This document shows, piece by piece, positions 35,356-47,519 of a stretch of 64,000 nucleotides of DNA. Source of the DNA: Strongylocentrotus droebachiensis (lineage: Eukaryota > Echinodermata > Echinoidea > Camarodonta > Strongylocentrotidae); NCBI GenBank assembly GCA_035222895.1, contig JAVYIG010006397.1, forward strand, positions 1 to 64,000, written 5' to 3'. How positions within the stretch are numbered: the stretch's first letter is position 1; each line of letters begins with the position of its first letter. The translations under genes were made by a program, and so were the position numbers. The notes beneath the pieces were generated by a model, which ran no database searches, was not told the origin of the DNA, and saw only the letters and a list, made by a program, of their open reading frames with translations.

Positions 35356-35602
35356 AGATAAAATGTTGAAGTTTTAGAAAAGGTGAATCCTTAGTGATCC
35401 TAACTTTCATGCCACATGTTGTGCAGCCCCATAAATTCATTTTGATATACAGTGCATGTAACTTTCAGAAAGACTGAATCCATTTCTAGTTTGAAGGAAA
35501 AAATCATTTTAAATTCTCACAGTATACACCAGTTCCTATGTGCTACATGATCAAGCTTTTCCAATGGCTTCAAAAAAGTTTTTTTTACAGTGGAATTTAT
35601 CT
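35356..35602 (-). mobile_element. TTAA MITE family 1, shortened copy (247 bp)
   Basis: TTAA lies at 35352-35355 and 35603-35606. The ends are AGATAAAATGTTGAAG and TGGAATTTATCT. The interior gtgctacatgatcaagc, followed by ttttccaatgg, matches the minus-orientation copy at 40069-40453. The copy is diverged. Confidence 0.6.
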
Positions 35603-35606
35603 TTAA

Positions 35607-37507
35607 ATCGACCACAAATGCGCGCTACGTGAGATTTTGTCAACTGACGAATCCAATATATCCATGACCTCATTTCGACGTCAGAACATTATATTGGAAA
35701 TGTGATGTTCTCCCATTGTCATCTTCTTCATTCAAGGAAAGAGAAAAGTGCAAGCACATTTTTAGAGAGAATCACGGCATGACTTGAGACCTAAATAAAG
35801 AAATTATCGAGTGCAGTCAATTAGATTTCACCTCATCTAAAGATCGACGTAAAGCCAATATTAATACTCCTTGTTGCGAAGAAATCGAGTTCTCTATTAA
35901 ACCGCTTTGAAATTACTCCGAAATTGTTCTTTTTACTGCGTTTTAATTGTGGTTCAATATACTTTGATCAATTTATCATCGACGCTTGAGAAAGAAGGAT
36001 ATCAATGCTATAAAGGTTTAGATTAGAACAGAAAGATAAGATTATTTGAACAATCCCACATCTTAAGTGATCAAATTTAAATACAGTGTTTTCCTGTTAA
36101 CACCTGCTTCCTCCATTCGAGGCATGAACGCTTGAGAAGTGCAATAAATGTTCGGATTTTAAGAAAAATCACCAAACCAACCCGCGTCATGATTATGTAA
36201 TCAACATATTCTGAAGATGAGCGTAAGTTCTCTTATTGAATAAAAAGACTTATCGGAAATGAATTATTTCATTCCTGACTTGAGTCGCAATAGTTGAGAA
36301 GGCAACCGATTTGCACAACATGATGCCAAATACAATCCGGGTTTCAGATTGTCTCGTCTTAACTTCAGGTGCCGTCTGGTTGACCACATTTCCCAAATCA
36401 ACATTGATCTTGTTCTTCGCAGTTTACATGTATGAGTAATAGCGGATTTTCAACAAGGGTACCTTTTATTTCGGCTGAATCTTCCTAGGGTCGAATTTCT
36501 CAGTAAAACCCAAATTTTATGAGTTATCAATGAACGAAATTGTCATTTTGGGATAAGGAATGTGGAATGACTCAGAAGTAGGATGTGAGGACACGTGTAC
36601 AATGAATGAAATCATTATCATTCATGGAAAAGAATATGACCATTGATTGTTTAATATTATCAATGACGTATCTGCGCAAAAAGCAAATTTGTAAAGAACC
36701 GGAGTTGCCGTAATCGGTGTCACCGCGAAAGTTAAGCAAAATGATTAGTTGCAAATGTTCCGGGGGAAACAATTTACCAGTAATTTATTTTTGCGAAGAA
36801 TAAGAGTGATTTCTTTTATCAAAGAAATAAGGAGGTGTATAGTACATGCTACATGGAGCTATCAGAGAACACATGTTCGTCTCCAAGATTATCGATCACC
36901 TTTTTTGTTAGCCTCTGGTTTCAATACTTTCTCAAATATATTTCAACGTTTGTATTTGACGAAATTAAGTATAAATTGTATAAAATCAACACTCTTCCAA
37001 AGATTTCCATTAACAGAAATGTACAATAAATAATTCGAAAATTTTGCCACCTACTTTAAAAATGAGAAAACGTGATTTCCTTCAGCTAGCATCTGCAAAA
37101 TTAGTTCAAAATTTGTTTTCTTCTTCTTCTTAATTCATGACTAAATTCTCAGTGGAGTTATACGGCCTTCAGCAATATCCCTTCTTCCATCTGGTTTTAG
37201 GATATTTAGCCAAAAGATGTTATTCAAGATTATGTGGGTGGATGATGTGGGATGCGGTGGTGTGGGAAATAAAGCGAGAGTTGACTCATAAACAAATACG
37301 TGACGGGAACCACACCCCTTTCTTAAAGGTTCACTCTTTGATGCAGGTGATGATGATGATGATGATGATGATGATAATGACAATGATAACAGTAATACTA
37401 ATAATGATAATAATTATAATGACAATAACAGCAACAACACCATACACAACATAAACAATAATAATAAAAGTGGTAACACTGATGATGGTGATTTTAATGA
37501 TGATGAA

Positions 37508-37540
<33 letters not shown>

Positions 37541-39040
37541 AGAGATAATGCGAAGAACAATATTCTTTTATGGAAAATGAGGTAAAATGACTCTAGCACC
37601 GTATGGAAAGATCACTTTGGAGATTTTATGAGAAGACAGTTTTTTCTTTCTCCGTTTTTTTGTATTGTAGCTGATGTGCTAGTCATGGAAAAATCAGAAA
37701 ACGGTAACATTTTCGGAGATTTTTTTAATATTTCAATAGGATACGTGAACGATTTATATTCTCCTGTTCCAATCACATCTTTATAGTCAGTCAATTCCCA
37801 CCGCTCGATGGATTACCTTATGAAGATATTGATGATGACGTGCACTTGGAGCGATGCCATCGGCACTTTGCGACAGGTTCACACAGACAGGTTGAAAGTT
37901 TATGCATGGAGGTATAAAGCTCCATGGTTTATGCATGCATATTGTTGAAACTACCAGTGCCGAGAGTCCAGTCTCTGAGAAGGCAGGAGCGGTATAAGGG
38001 GTGGGGTCACCGGCCTTGCTATGATCGGGATGAAACGGGAATGAGCAAAGGTAATTAATTAGGTATTGGGTTTGGGGGCGAATTATCATGCCCCCTTCTC
38101 TTTTGGGCTTCCTGATGAAACTAGATTGAGTTGTCAAGGGCAGTTGTGGCGTTCTTGGGGGCACCCGATGCTTTCAACAAATTTAAAGGGCATTCTGCAT
38201 ATTTCAGGCCCAATAAATACTCGATTCACCTTGAAAGAAAGATAGTTCCTCAACTTGGTTTGAAGCAGCAAACAAAGACCTTTGACGTCTAGAGCACCAT
38301 CCCATTGCGGATAGGGTCTGGACTATAGGAATGACAAACTTAATTGGACATCTTGTCCAAAATATCATGGTAAGTGTACCGCATCGACCGCGGAGAAGGG
38401 GGATGGGTGGTGTGAAGCACTAGAGCCGAGCAAGCCGGGAGTATCTGGGAGGGGGCCAGGGTAGGAAAATTTCTCTTAAATTCTCGTATTTTTGTCGTTT
38501 TCTATTCTTTGTTTTATCCAACTCCTCCACTAACGCATTTAGAGAAACTGCCCCTTGCCGCCCCTCCACCTAATTTTTGTCAATGCTCATCACAAAATCC
38601 TCAGACAAGATACGAGAAAGGAGAAGCCTCTCACTGACCTTCGGTTTGACAACAGTGCCACTGAGTGGGAATTGAGACGCCACTCGGCCTGAAAATTCAA
38701 TTTAACTGCACAGATTTACAGGATAAATCTTGTTTAATCGTGTGTTTACCTTGGGTAACAGGCTCCTTTTTACATACGAGGTTATGCGCATCCACAGGTG
38801 CAACATTGATTCGTAACTCGTGCATCACACGTTAAATATATGCCTATAGGTTTGCACTAAAATGCCAAAATGTCCAGTTCTACCCCCTTGAAAACTCAAC
38901 TACACAGTTTTGTTTAAAACAATCGAAGCTTATAGCCACGGGCAATAAATTACAATTTAGAACAAAAAGTTTTCACATAATGTGGTAACATGTTATTGAA
39001 GCCAGACAAGAAAAGTCATATTAACAGCAAAGTGATTTTT
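35607..39040 (+). other. Intron 1 sequence with (GAT)n tracts
   Basis: No exon candidate is seen. (GAT)n microsatellites lie at 37346-37378 and 37490-37543. Asp- or Ser-rich frames there are artefacts. The remainder is ordinary AT-rich intron. Confidence 0.5.
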
Positions 39041-39041
39041 A

Positions 39042-39302
39042 TTGCACGAGGTGTAATTTGCCTGACGTAAGACTGCGTCAACGACTGACGCAGCCTTTGC
39101 CGCGCTATTTGAGAATGACAGCGTAAACATGCTATGGCAAATGTGGTAGTGATGGCAATTCAGTTCATACACCAACTAATCAGGGCAGTATTTGCATCGT
39201 TTGCATAAACTATGTGTACAATGTCACCGTTAACATGGTGCGTCAAAGAGTGCGTCAGCCACTGACGCATTGCTACGTCAGGGACGGACGCCTCGTATGC
39301 AA
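39042..39302. mobile_element. Foldback MITE with subterminal hairpins (261 bp)
   Basis: The left end TTGCACGAGGTGTAATTTGC, then ctgacgtaag, is the imperfect inverted copy of the right end, tacgtcagggacggacgcc then tcgtatgcaa. Each end also carries its own hairpin: CTGCGTCA-acgac-TGACGCAG (39073-39093) and TGCGTCA-gccac-TGACGCA (39251-39269). No target duplication was identified and no coding content. Confidence 0.65.
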
Positions 39303-40068
39303 CAGGCATATAGGTGCTTCTCTGAACTGTGACTTGTTATACCCTGAAACGCACTGACCATGCATTGGACTCCGTCGTTGCTTTGGCTCTGTTTGCAGGG
39401 AAATATTTTCCCTTGGGTGAAAGAAAATAAAAATAGACGAAGAATGAAAACTATGGACCAAAATAAACCCAGGATTTGATGAGAAGTTTCCATTGTTTCC
39501 CCACTTTCGATGATTCTTCTCATAGATCAATATCCGATATTGTTTTGCAGGTTCAATGGGCTAATCTTAGGAAATATGACTCACTCTTCTGTACAAAAAA
39601 CGGCATTCTTTTCACCCTCAGTCCCAGATATTTAATATTTTGCTGGTGTTGGCATCATTCATTTCGGCATGACCGCAGTGAAAATTAATATCGATGTTCC
39701 GGTCTAGCGGATTAATAATGATTTCACGACAGAACTGCTAAGAATTGCGTCTTTGATTTTTTGTTTCTTCTTCTTGTTAAAGCTTTGTCATTCACCACTG
39801 TAATGTCATGTTTGAGAATGAAAAATGTGCATTCATCATCAGAAACAATTTCATTTGTCAATAAAAAGTTCCTCCCACTCCGTCTTTCTCCCCTATAGTC
39901 CTTCATTTCTGCTGTCGTTCACCTTGATGATGACAATCATGTGCAAATTTTCTTGCAATGTACCTTTCATAATTATGATTGAGAACAAAATGTGTTGAAC
40001 TAATTTGAATTCATTGTGAACCTTTACAGTTGCTCTATACTAGAGATTTGTGTTGTTTAAACAATTAA

Positions 40069-40453
40069 AGATAAACTCCAGTACTGGTAAAAAAAAGAAT
40101 ATTAATTCTCACAGAATCAAACAAAACTTACACTGAATGTTCAAGATTACAAGTAAATGACATGTGCCAAACAGTTTTGGAAGAAAATGTATACTGGCTG
40201 AGTAATGAGCATAGAAAGACGAGGGAATCAAGGTAGTACCAGCCCCGACACCATGTGTGTTGTCCCATATATAACTGTCTGTGTACAGCGCTTGTTACTT
40301 TACCAAGACTCGGTCAAATTTATTATGATTTTGATGACTCCAGAACCTTGCAGTGCATACCAATACTTACATGCTACATGATCAACTGTTTCTGATCCTT
40401 TCCACACCTTTTCTTTCACAATGCAATCGCATTACCAGTACTAAAGTTTATCT
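40069..40453 (-). mobile_element. TTAA MITE family 1 (385 bp)
   Basis: TTAA lies at 40065-40068 and 40454-40457. Ends AGATAAACTCCAGTACTGG and CCAGTACTAAAGTTTATCT are inverted repeats. The minus-strand interior has taatgcgattgcattgtgaa, ctgcaaggttctggagtcat and gtacacagacagttatatat, matching the copy at 1307-1693 in content and length (385 against 387 bp). It ends about 340 bases before exon 2. Confidence 0.85.
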
Positions 40454-40799
40454 TTAACTTGTTAAGAATTGAGTATACTCTCTTCTTTCACTTGCTTACT
40501 AACTTTTCTTATATAGATTAATCTTTCTTTTTCTCCTAGGTTTTTTCCCATACTCTACCCTACCCCCCCCCCCTCATAATCATGATAATCTGGTTACTTT
40601 TGATGAAAGAAGTCATCTTACTTTAGATTTTTCTTTTTCTTTATTCTTCAATCTCCTTTTCTTTCTTGTTTACATTTTTAGTTTTGTACGTATATTACTT
40701 TTCTTCCAATACTCTAGACCACCCATAAGGCAATCGGGTTATTTCTTTACGAAAGAACTCACCTAATTACATATTTTATTTCTCTTTTCGTCTTTACAG

Positions 40800-40842
40800 G
40801 TTGGTGCTGATATATTGATGCCAAATCTTCATCCAAAACATG
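40800..40842 (+). CDS. Exon 2: N-terminal propeptide segment
   Basis: This 43-nt exon encodes VGADILMPNLHPKH (residues 33-46) plus the first base of codon 47. The acceptor is tctttacag before 40800 and the donor gtaata at 40843. It fits phase 0 from exon 1 and phase 1 into exon 3, where g+aa makes Glu47. The residues are the start of the mature propeptide, just after signal cleavage. The exon is short and has no diagnostic motif of its own. The call rests on splice signals, phase and position 468 bp before the clearly homologous exon 3. Confidence 0.72.
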
Positions 40843-41310
40843 GTAATATTTCTTGCTTTTAACATTAATGTTTAATTAAATTCAAAGAAATTGTAAATTT
40901 AGTTTTAAAAAATTTGAACCAATATTTAAAAAACTAAAAAGTTACACTTTATGTATACGACAAGTTAAAGATGTTTTTGTTTTTATGTTAGTGTCGGGCT
41001 ATTAAAATGATTGAAGAAATCAAAAAATAATCCTGAAGGAACAGAGATTATTATTTTCGCGCGCTAAAAATCGGACAACAGTGTGATATATTATTCTAGA
41101 AAACTTTTTTTTATAAATTATAGAAAGTACTAATATAGGTTTCATACACGTCACGATGCCTTCATTGTATTTTTTTTTCCTTCACTCTGTTTAAATCCAC
41201 ATAATGACAGATCCATAGAATTTTTTGAAATTGTAAAAATGAACACCAAATGTGTACAGTGGCAGTTCAATTTTTCCAAATTAACGTTCAATTCTTTTAT
41301 ATCTCTACAG

Positions 41311-41744
41311 AACATTTATTCTCAAAACTTGACGATTATCACTTAGTCCGACCGTATCGGTCGACACCGGATGGAGAGTTTATAAGCCACGACCTTTCAA
41401 CCGAAGCCGAAGAAAATGAACTGGATTATATACGTGTTAAAAGAGCAGACGAACTTCGGCGGCGGCGAAGACGACGTGACGTCGACGGCGTAAATGAGGG
41501 CGTCGTCAACGACGCTGATGCCGACGTGGATTCGCAGTTTCATTTTGCAGTCGATGCTTTTGGAGCTCATATGATTTTAAATGTAACGAGGGATGCGCGT
41601 TTAGTAGCACCTCGGTTTAAAGTGGAACGATACTTGGAAGATGGAACGATCGAATCGTTCACTCCGAGGACGAATTGTTTCTACAAGGGCGCGGTCTCAC
41701 AATACAGCGAGTCACGGGTTGCTATTAGCAACTGCCAGGGAATG
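41311..41744 (+). CDS. Exon 3: ADAMTS/M12B propeptide core
   Basis: This 434-nt exon (residues 47-191) begins after atctctacag and ends at a gtaaga donor. Seen in order: LDDYHLVRPYRSTPDGEFIS (53-72), typical of the start of an ADAMTS propeptide; an acidic/basic hinge with seven consecutive arginines (96-102), a possible extra proprotein-convertase site; SQFHFAVDAFGAHMILNVT (121-139), the conserved amphipathic strand with an N-glycosylation site at Asn137; then APRFKVERYLEDG and the cysteine motif NCFYKG (168-173); and SRVAISNCQGM (181-191). Cys169 and Cys188 match the paired propeptide cysteines of reprolysins. An ATG at 41250 in the same frame lies before the acceptor and is intronic. GC content is far above that of the flanking introns. 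Confidence 0.9.
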
Positions 41745-42961
41745 GTAAGAGCATTTTTTTTTGTTTTTATTTGAGTATAAGATATAGTCTGTGATCACAT
41801 TGACTGATTCACGACCAAGAAGGATGCTGGCGTAAAATGCAGCCCCCCCCCCCCCCGAGGAAAAACAAATCGATGAGTATTAAAGAAGCAATTAATTGCA
41901 TTTTGGGCTTCGTTTTGCAGAAATTTTCCTTGAATGTATCTCATTTTCTGGGAGACGAGGTGAGGAGCATGCCCTTAGATCACCTAGCGTTACTATGTTT
42001 TCCTAGTCCCACTTCACAGGGAGTTGATAACTAGGGCAGGTGCATCTCCCCCCTCCCCGTTCCAGAACTTCCAGTTCATCAATTTCAGTTGGCCTTAATA
42101 TATCTGATTTTCTGGGAGCGGCATGCCCCTACATCCCCTAGCATTTCTATAATTTCCTTATCCTACTTCGCAGAGAGTTGATAACAGTGCAGATGCATAT
42201 CCCCCCCCCCCCCCCCCCCCTCCATTCAATTTCAGGACACGTCATCTTAATGAATATCGTAAGGCTTTTCTCTAAAACCTCAGCTTACCTTCTGGAACGT
42301 ACGTAGCTAACAGAAAAAAGTGCACACAACAATTATAATAATCACTGACATTAATAAGCGATCCCTCTTTATTATACATGTACCAGACCAAAAAGATTAT
42401 TTTTATCTTTTAATGACTCTTTTGTTACCCTTGTCCGAGTATATAGGTCTGCAAAACGTCCTGACAAGGTTTAGACGCTGTTGTAGCACGTTTTTTTACG
42501 TCAAAATAATAGTTTGTGGTCCATTGAGTACGATGTGTACATAACTCATGCACAAGCACGTTATACTCTATAGGACTGGACGTAAAGGAGAGTGAAACTT
42601 ATTTTTACCCTCAGTGTTTTTTTAAACTTCATCCTCTCGGAAGCAATTATAGGGCAATATGTGCGAAGTTCGATCGCTTCCTCCCGTGATGTACAACATG
42701 TTGCACGGAAATTGAGAAGGGCAGCAATACAGGGCTTGATCGTCCTGTAGGAAACAAACTGTCAAATTCTATTCAGCCTGATGTAAGTTATGGAACCAAA
42801 TTACCATCAGCAGGCCTGATTAAACTTGAGGATTGATAGTGAGTTTTGAAAACATAGGATGGATTATGGTTAGACGGTCTAAATATATGCTGTTTCTGTT
42901 CAGTGTGTAACGTGTAGACCTATGTTATGAACTATGAAAGGAACAAAGTCCAAACTCCGAA

Positions 42962-43195
42962 GTGATGACGATGATGGTGATGATGATGACGATAATGATG
43001 ATGATGATGATGATGGTGATGGAATGATGATGATCATGATGGTGATGATTATGGTGATGATGATGATAATAATGATGATGGTGATGATGGTGATGATGAT
43101 GATGGTGGTGATGATGCTGATTATGATGATGATGATGGCGATATTATTAATGGTGACGAAGATTATACGACCATGATGATAATAATGGTGATTCC
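42962..43195 (+). repeat. (GAT)n-rich low-complexity tract
   Basis: About 230 bases of gatgatgat with gtgat, gataat and gatgac variants. It yields Asp-rich, Met/Val-rich or Ile/Ser-rich frames depending on frame and strand, and none is a gene. Confidence 0.9.
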
Positions 43196-43199
43196 GATA

Positions 43200-46100
43200 A
43201 TCATAAAAATCTCCAAGGTTTAAGCAAGTTCGAAGCAATATCGATTTAGAGGGATGGAATAAGTCAAGAAAACGTGTAGACCTCGATGTTGAAAAGTTTT
43301 TACTGAGTCTACAAGTAGTGACAACAAGGGTACAACTATTAGCAAAATTAAACAAAAGTCGATACAAAATCATAGTAGCTATAATGAAGTGACTCACTCT
43401 GATTCACTGAAACTCTCGAAGTAATATAATTGATAAAGGCGAAGTCTGCCGGGAATAATGATGTCAAAATATTATCGTCATCTTCATTAACACTACCTAT
43501 AAGAACCAGAAGAAAAGGAAAATGTCAATTATATTATGTCACGGCTGTTCTTCCCCTGATCCCTTATGTAATAAAGGAAATATAAACAATTAGTACCAAT
43601 TATTCTAGAAAATTAGTGGTTGTGATTCGATTTCGATCTTATCAAGGGATATACTTTGTATGATTGGTAATTCGGTATGAGTACTGCTCATTGACAGTAA
43701 CCCATATAGGCGCAATTAAATCATATTTGACAGCAGTTTTTCTTTATTAATTTGTTCAGTTGTTTACGTACATAAATATGATATCTTATCGTGATATCTC
43801 ATCAAAATTCTCAATTAATTTGAAGTTTCAGTTTTGACATGACTTGTCAAGAAACGCAATGAAAATTGGACCCTCGATACTGATTAATATTACATTTGGT
43901 TTATTCAATCATTTCTCAATTTTCACCAGTCGAATGTCTTAATTAGGGTCGTATAACTGTTCTGTAACAGCAAGTATGTAATTGAGACTTTGATGTTTCC
44001 ATGATAATTGTGTTTCGATTGAGATGTTTTCAGTCGGTCCATGGTTTGACAGTGTATGAGTGACAGAAGCAGGTTAATGAGACAGAAATTTCCTGTTCGG
44101 CTTATGTTCCACCAAACAACATGACAGAAGTTCCGTTAGGTTATTTTAGCTGATGTTTGCATGACTGATGGCAATTAACGAGAAGCTAAAAAATAACATG
44201 AAAATTGGGCTGGGACACTTCAAGGGCTTCGCCTTCTCTCCGTTTATCGCAGAGAACTTTACAAATGCAAGTAGATTTGCCTCATGCAAATAATTAAAGG
44301 CCTTCTGCCTTTGCGCATCTTTGCTCTCATCCTTCTCGTGATCATCTTTGCCCTCCTCCCTCTCCTCCTTCTCCTCATCCTTGTGTCATCATTCTCCCCA
44401 TCGTTTTTCATTCCAACACCTCTTCATCTTTTATACCATCGCTCTTCGCATTCGCTATCTCTCATTTTCCATCCCCGTGTCTTCCTTTTCTCCTGTATTC
44501 CTTTCCATATGTTTGACCTCTTCATATTCTTCTAGGATAAATTACGTAATATGTGCTTGACAGTCAGACAGAAAGGCCAAATATTAGACCTTACATGTTT
44601 TCCTGTAATAAGAGCTACTCATACATTTAATTCATGAAAATATTTATAATTTGACATTTCAAGATAACGGACACAATGCAAAGAATATTCTAGAACTACT
44701 TTTAAAACTGCCGAGGATACTCATTCGTTTTACAAAGTTATAATTGTTCGGATTGAGGTCGGACCCATCAATCATCAATATTATGTCACTAATGACAGTT
44801 TGACAAGGAGCTCTTACAGATTTACACCAATAAGATAATCAAGTCGCCAGAAACGACATGTGATAACTGATTAAAAGTACAACAAAGTGATACGTGCCAT
44901 GAGCAACCTCGCCTAACACAACTGTTACCAGAGCATTCGATGAAAGCTCACTCCAACAGAAGATTCAAATTGAACAAACGATCTGGATTCGGGCCAGGAT
45001 TGCTTAGATCTTTCCTTCACGCACATCTGCAATACAATCCAACCTCGGTAAAAGACAACATTACAGAAGAGATCCTAACCTAAATATTTACCCCTGCCGC
45101 ACAAAACGAACCCATTATTTCTGCTTTTCTAACCGCAAGTCGAACTCATGGAGATTTACCGAAAATCTCCCGGACGACATCTAGGATATCAGTAGCTCGT
45201 TGGACGACGCGATCGGAAATCTTCGGAGGAAAGGGCGTCGTTCGTATTTATATTGATTTCCTGTGGATAAAATTTGATCGCACTTGTATTTGGCAAGTGA
45301 TCTATTATTTCTAAAATGTAGATGACCCGAATTGAACCTATGAGGGCAGACAATAATAATTCTGACAAATAGTGGAATGATGGGTTTTTCTAATCAATCG
45401 GTCCCGGTTTAAAACCAACAACAACAAACAAACACCAACAGCGCGAACTACTCGGTCGTTGACTCGGAGAATCGTGTTTGACCCCTAGGAATGACTACAT
45501 AATGCAAAAAAAAAGGAGTTAGATCTTTGAAAATTTCAGATATAAGAATGATCAAACTTACAGTATTTTGTAATGCCTTTGTAAATGTCAAACAGCATTT
45601 CTAAACTTATTTTTTGTTACCATCTCACAGTTATATAACCTTTTGCTTTGTTTTACATTGGTTTTTAGGTGGTAGTTACGGAGTGATGTATGAACAAAAA
45701 TCTTTAAAAAAAATAAACTTAAATTGAAGATCTGCATTTCCAACACTCCAATGTGCAAATGATTAGCATCATGAAATTAAGTCTCACTATTTCAAAGATA
45801 TTTCATTAAAACCTCAAATCAAATTTAGCCTCCAATTTAATTTGATCTCTTTAAGATCGACCAAATATGCTTATACGTTCAAGTTTAAAAGACATTGCAA
45901 AATATGAGATATACTTATAATCAGTGGACCCTCCGAACTATTTTTTTTCTAGATAAAGGGGCCGTTTCAGATTTCAAAATAATCGTTTGTCTTTTATCCC
46001 CAGAGGCTAATTTCTAAACGAGGACTCCCTCGTCGAGTAATTTTGACGAGCTCGGTGTATTATTTCAGAACCAATTTGTCGAGATTATGGATGAGCCCGA

Positions 46101-46340
46101 CGATGAGTGATGGAATTCCGTGGTCTCGGGCGACGTCATAGATTGTTTGATGACGAAAGATGTAATTTACGAGGTCGCAACCTCCAGCGGACATAAACCT
46201 TTGACAGAGGGATGTCGCTTGTATGATAGCGAACAATTATGAAGTGTATTATCAATATCGTCACGAATGGTGACAAGTATATCACTAAAACTATCCCCTA
46301 TTCATTTCTTAGTACTGGTTTTGTAAGTAGGCATTCATAC
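43200..46340 (+). other. Intron 3 sequence without recognised elements
   Basis: About 3.1 kb. A pyrimidine-rich stretch lies at about 44300-44530. A small hairpin, gagattttc-type (gagatttaccgaaaatctc), lies near 45150. No exon, RNA gene or bounded element was identified. Confidence 0.45.
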
Positions 46341-46345
46341 ATGTT

Positions 46346-46519
46346 CAGTCAAACCTGTCTTAGTGGCTACCTCTCTATATAAAGGCCACCTTTCCATAGT
46401 GGTCATGCATCATCGAGATAGAAATGCGTGCTGTACGATCTGTCGAGTATAAGGACACCTGTCTAGAGTGGCCACAACTTTTGTTTCCCTTGGGTGGCCT
46501 TGATAGACAGGTTTGACTG
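46346..46519. mobile_element. MITE with CAGTCAAACCTGTCT ends (174 bp)
   Basis: The left end is CAGTCAAACCTGTCTTAGTG, followed by gctacc. The right end is ggtggcc, ttgatag, then ACAGGTTTGACTG. Inside are further gtggcc/ggccac repeats in both orientations (aaggccaccttt, agtggccacaac), giving a multiply palindromic structure. The target duplication is unclear. The CAGTCAAACCTGTCT-type end is one I associate with small palindromic elements of marine invertebrates, but the superfamily is not assigned. Confidence 0.75.
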
Positions 46520-46669
46520 ACTTTGTGATAACACCCTGGAATCACTTTGAGTGTAAAACACCAAGGAGGTCTTTCAACTCCGTTATACTAGCAATATAGG
46601 ACCTACTACCTTTTGCAACATTATGTTGAGGCGACAGCCTTTCCCGTTTTTTTTTTGTATGCACTAACC

Positions 46670-46775
46670 AAGTTCTTAATTCAACACTAGACCCAACACT
46701 AAACCTAACACTGATCTTAACGCGAAACCTAACCATAAACTTCATCTAAACCCCAATCACAACCCTAACCCTATA
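46670..46775 (+). repeat. Degenerate telomere-like AACCCT repeats
   Basis: Units of aacactaaaccta, cgaaacctaacc, aaaccccaatcac and aaccctaaccct fall in register with a six- or seven-base C-strand telomere repeat and become cleaner to the right. This is an interstitial array and too short and degenerate to be a chromosome end. Confidence 0.6.
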
Positions 46776-47279
46776 CATCGGACGGAATGAGTATTTAACG
46801 TCGCCGGAGAAAATGTCGGATCGCTGTTTTACCTTTTAATTTCTCAAAAAAAAAAACAAGAAACATGTAGACATTATAATTATCTCCGCGTTCTTAAGTT
46901 CATTCTGGCGTACATTTTCACAGAGTTAAATAACATTTGAGGTACTTAGATACAAGGCCTACAATTCATGATGTCATTTAGGCACACTTGTTTATGAATG
47001 AGATGCCAGACTAGTTCTGTTTAATTACTCTGCTCTGTTGACGTTTACCTTGCCACTAATTACCATCACATTCCGGGACTTATCTATTTGCTCTTGATAA
47101 AATCAGAGACATAACAATACCCCCCGATGTAAATGAATGATGTTACATCAGCTATGGGGCATAGTGTGTGTGTTCGTGTGTGTATTTCTATTTGTGTTTA
47201 TTCTATGTGGGGGGGTGTAGAGGCCAACGATTACCGACAAAATTAGCCACCAATTACCGACAAAATTAAATGTCCAATA

Positions 47280-47315
47280 TCTACACATTTAACCCTATAA
47301 ACCCGGGGCCGAAGG
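47280..47315. mobile_element. Possible lone piggyBac-like left end
   Basis: tTTAACCCTATAAACCCGGG resembles the TTAA-CCCTAATAAGGCCGGG end at 12171. No inverted partner was found nearby. Confidence 0.3.
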
Positions 47316-47519
47316 CTAAATTGTTTTTCCTATGGACTATCTGTAGTACTTGCGTATGCGAAAATGGTCATTTCCACGACGACACAAATATACGAATTAT
47401 TTCGTCAACTTAGTCAGCATTCATAGCTATATATTTTAATGAAGGCGCGGATCTTATTTTAGAGAGGGGCGGTAGTGAGCAAGCGAATCGCGCTCATCAG
47501 GGGGGTGTGGGTGAAAGGC

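Larger units (their letters stand above)
19319..40799 (+). other. Intron 1 (21.5 kb)
   Basis: The donor is gtaagt at 19319 and the acceptor tctttacag ends at 40799; phase 0. It is filled with repeats and mobile elements described separately. I found no in-phase exon candidate inside that would also preserve the reading frame between exons 1 and 2. Confidence 0.75.

Noticed and set aside
36749..37033. 94-codon frame with overlapping 64-codon frame
   Set aside because: No domain recognised and no splice sites that would keep phase with the ADAMTS-like exons; treated as chance.
41250..41310. ATG at 41250 as the start of the propeptide exon
   Set aside because: A good acceptor (atctctacag) lies at 41301-41310. 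Codons before it are not propeptide-like, and exons 1 and 2 join in phase at 41311, supplying a proper signal peptide.
42900..43397. 165-codon Ile/Ser-rich frame on - and Asp-rich frame on +
   Set aside because: Translation of the (GAT)n tract; there are no flanking splice signals or domain.
47440..47470. AAGGCGCGGATC as the left end of an element containing the whole satellite
   Set aside because: It resembles a hAT-like end, but no inverted partner or matching octamer was found after the array.
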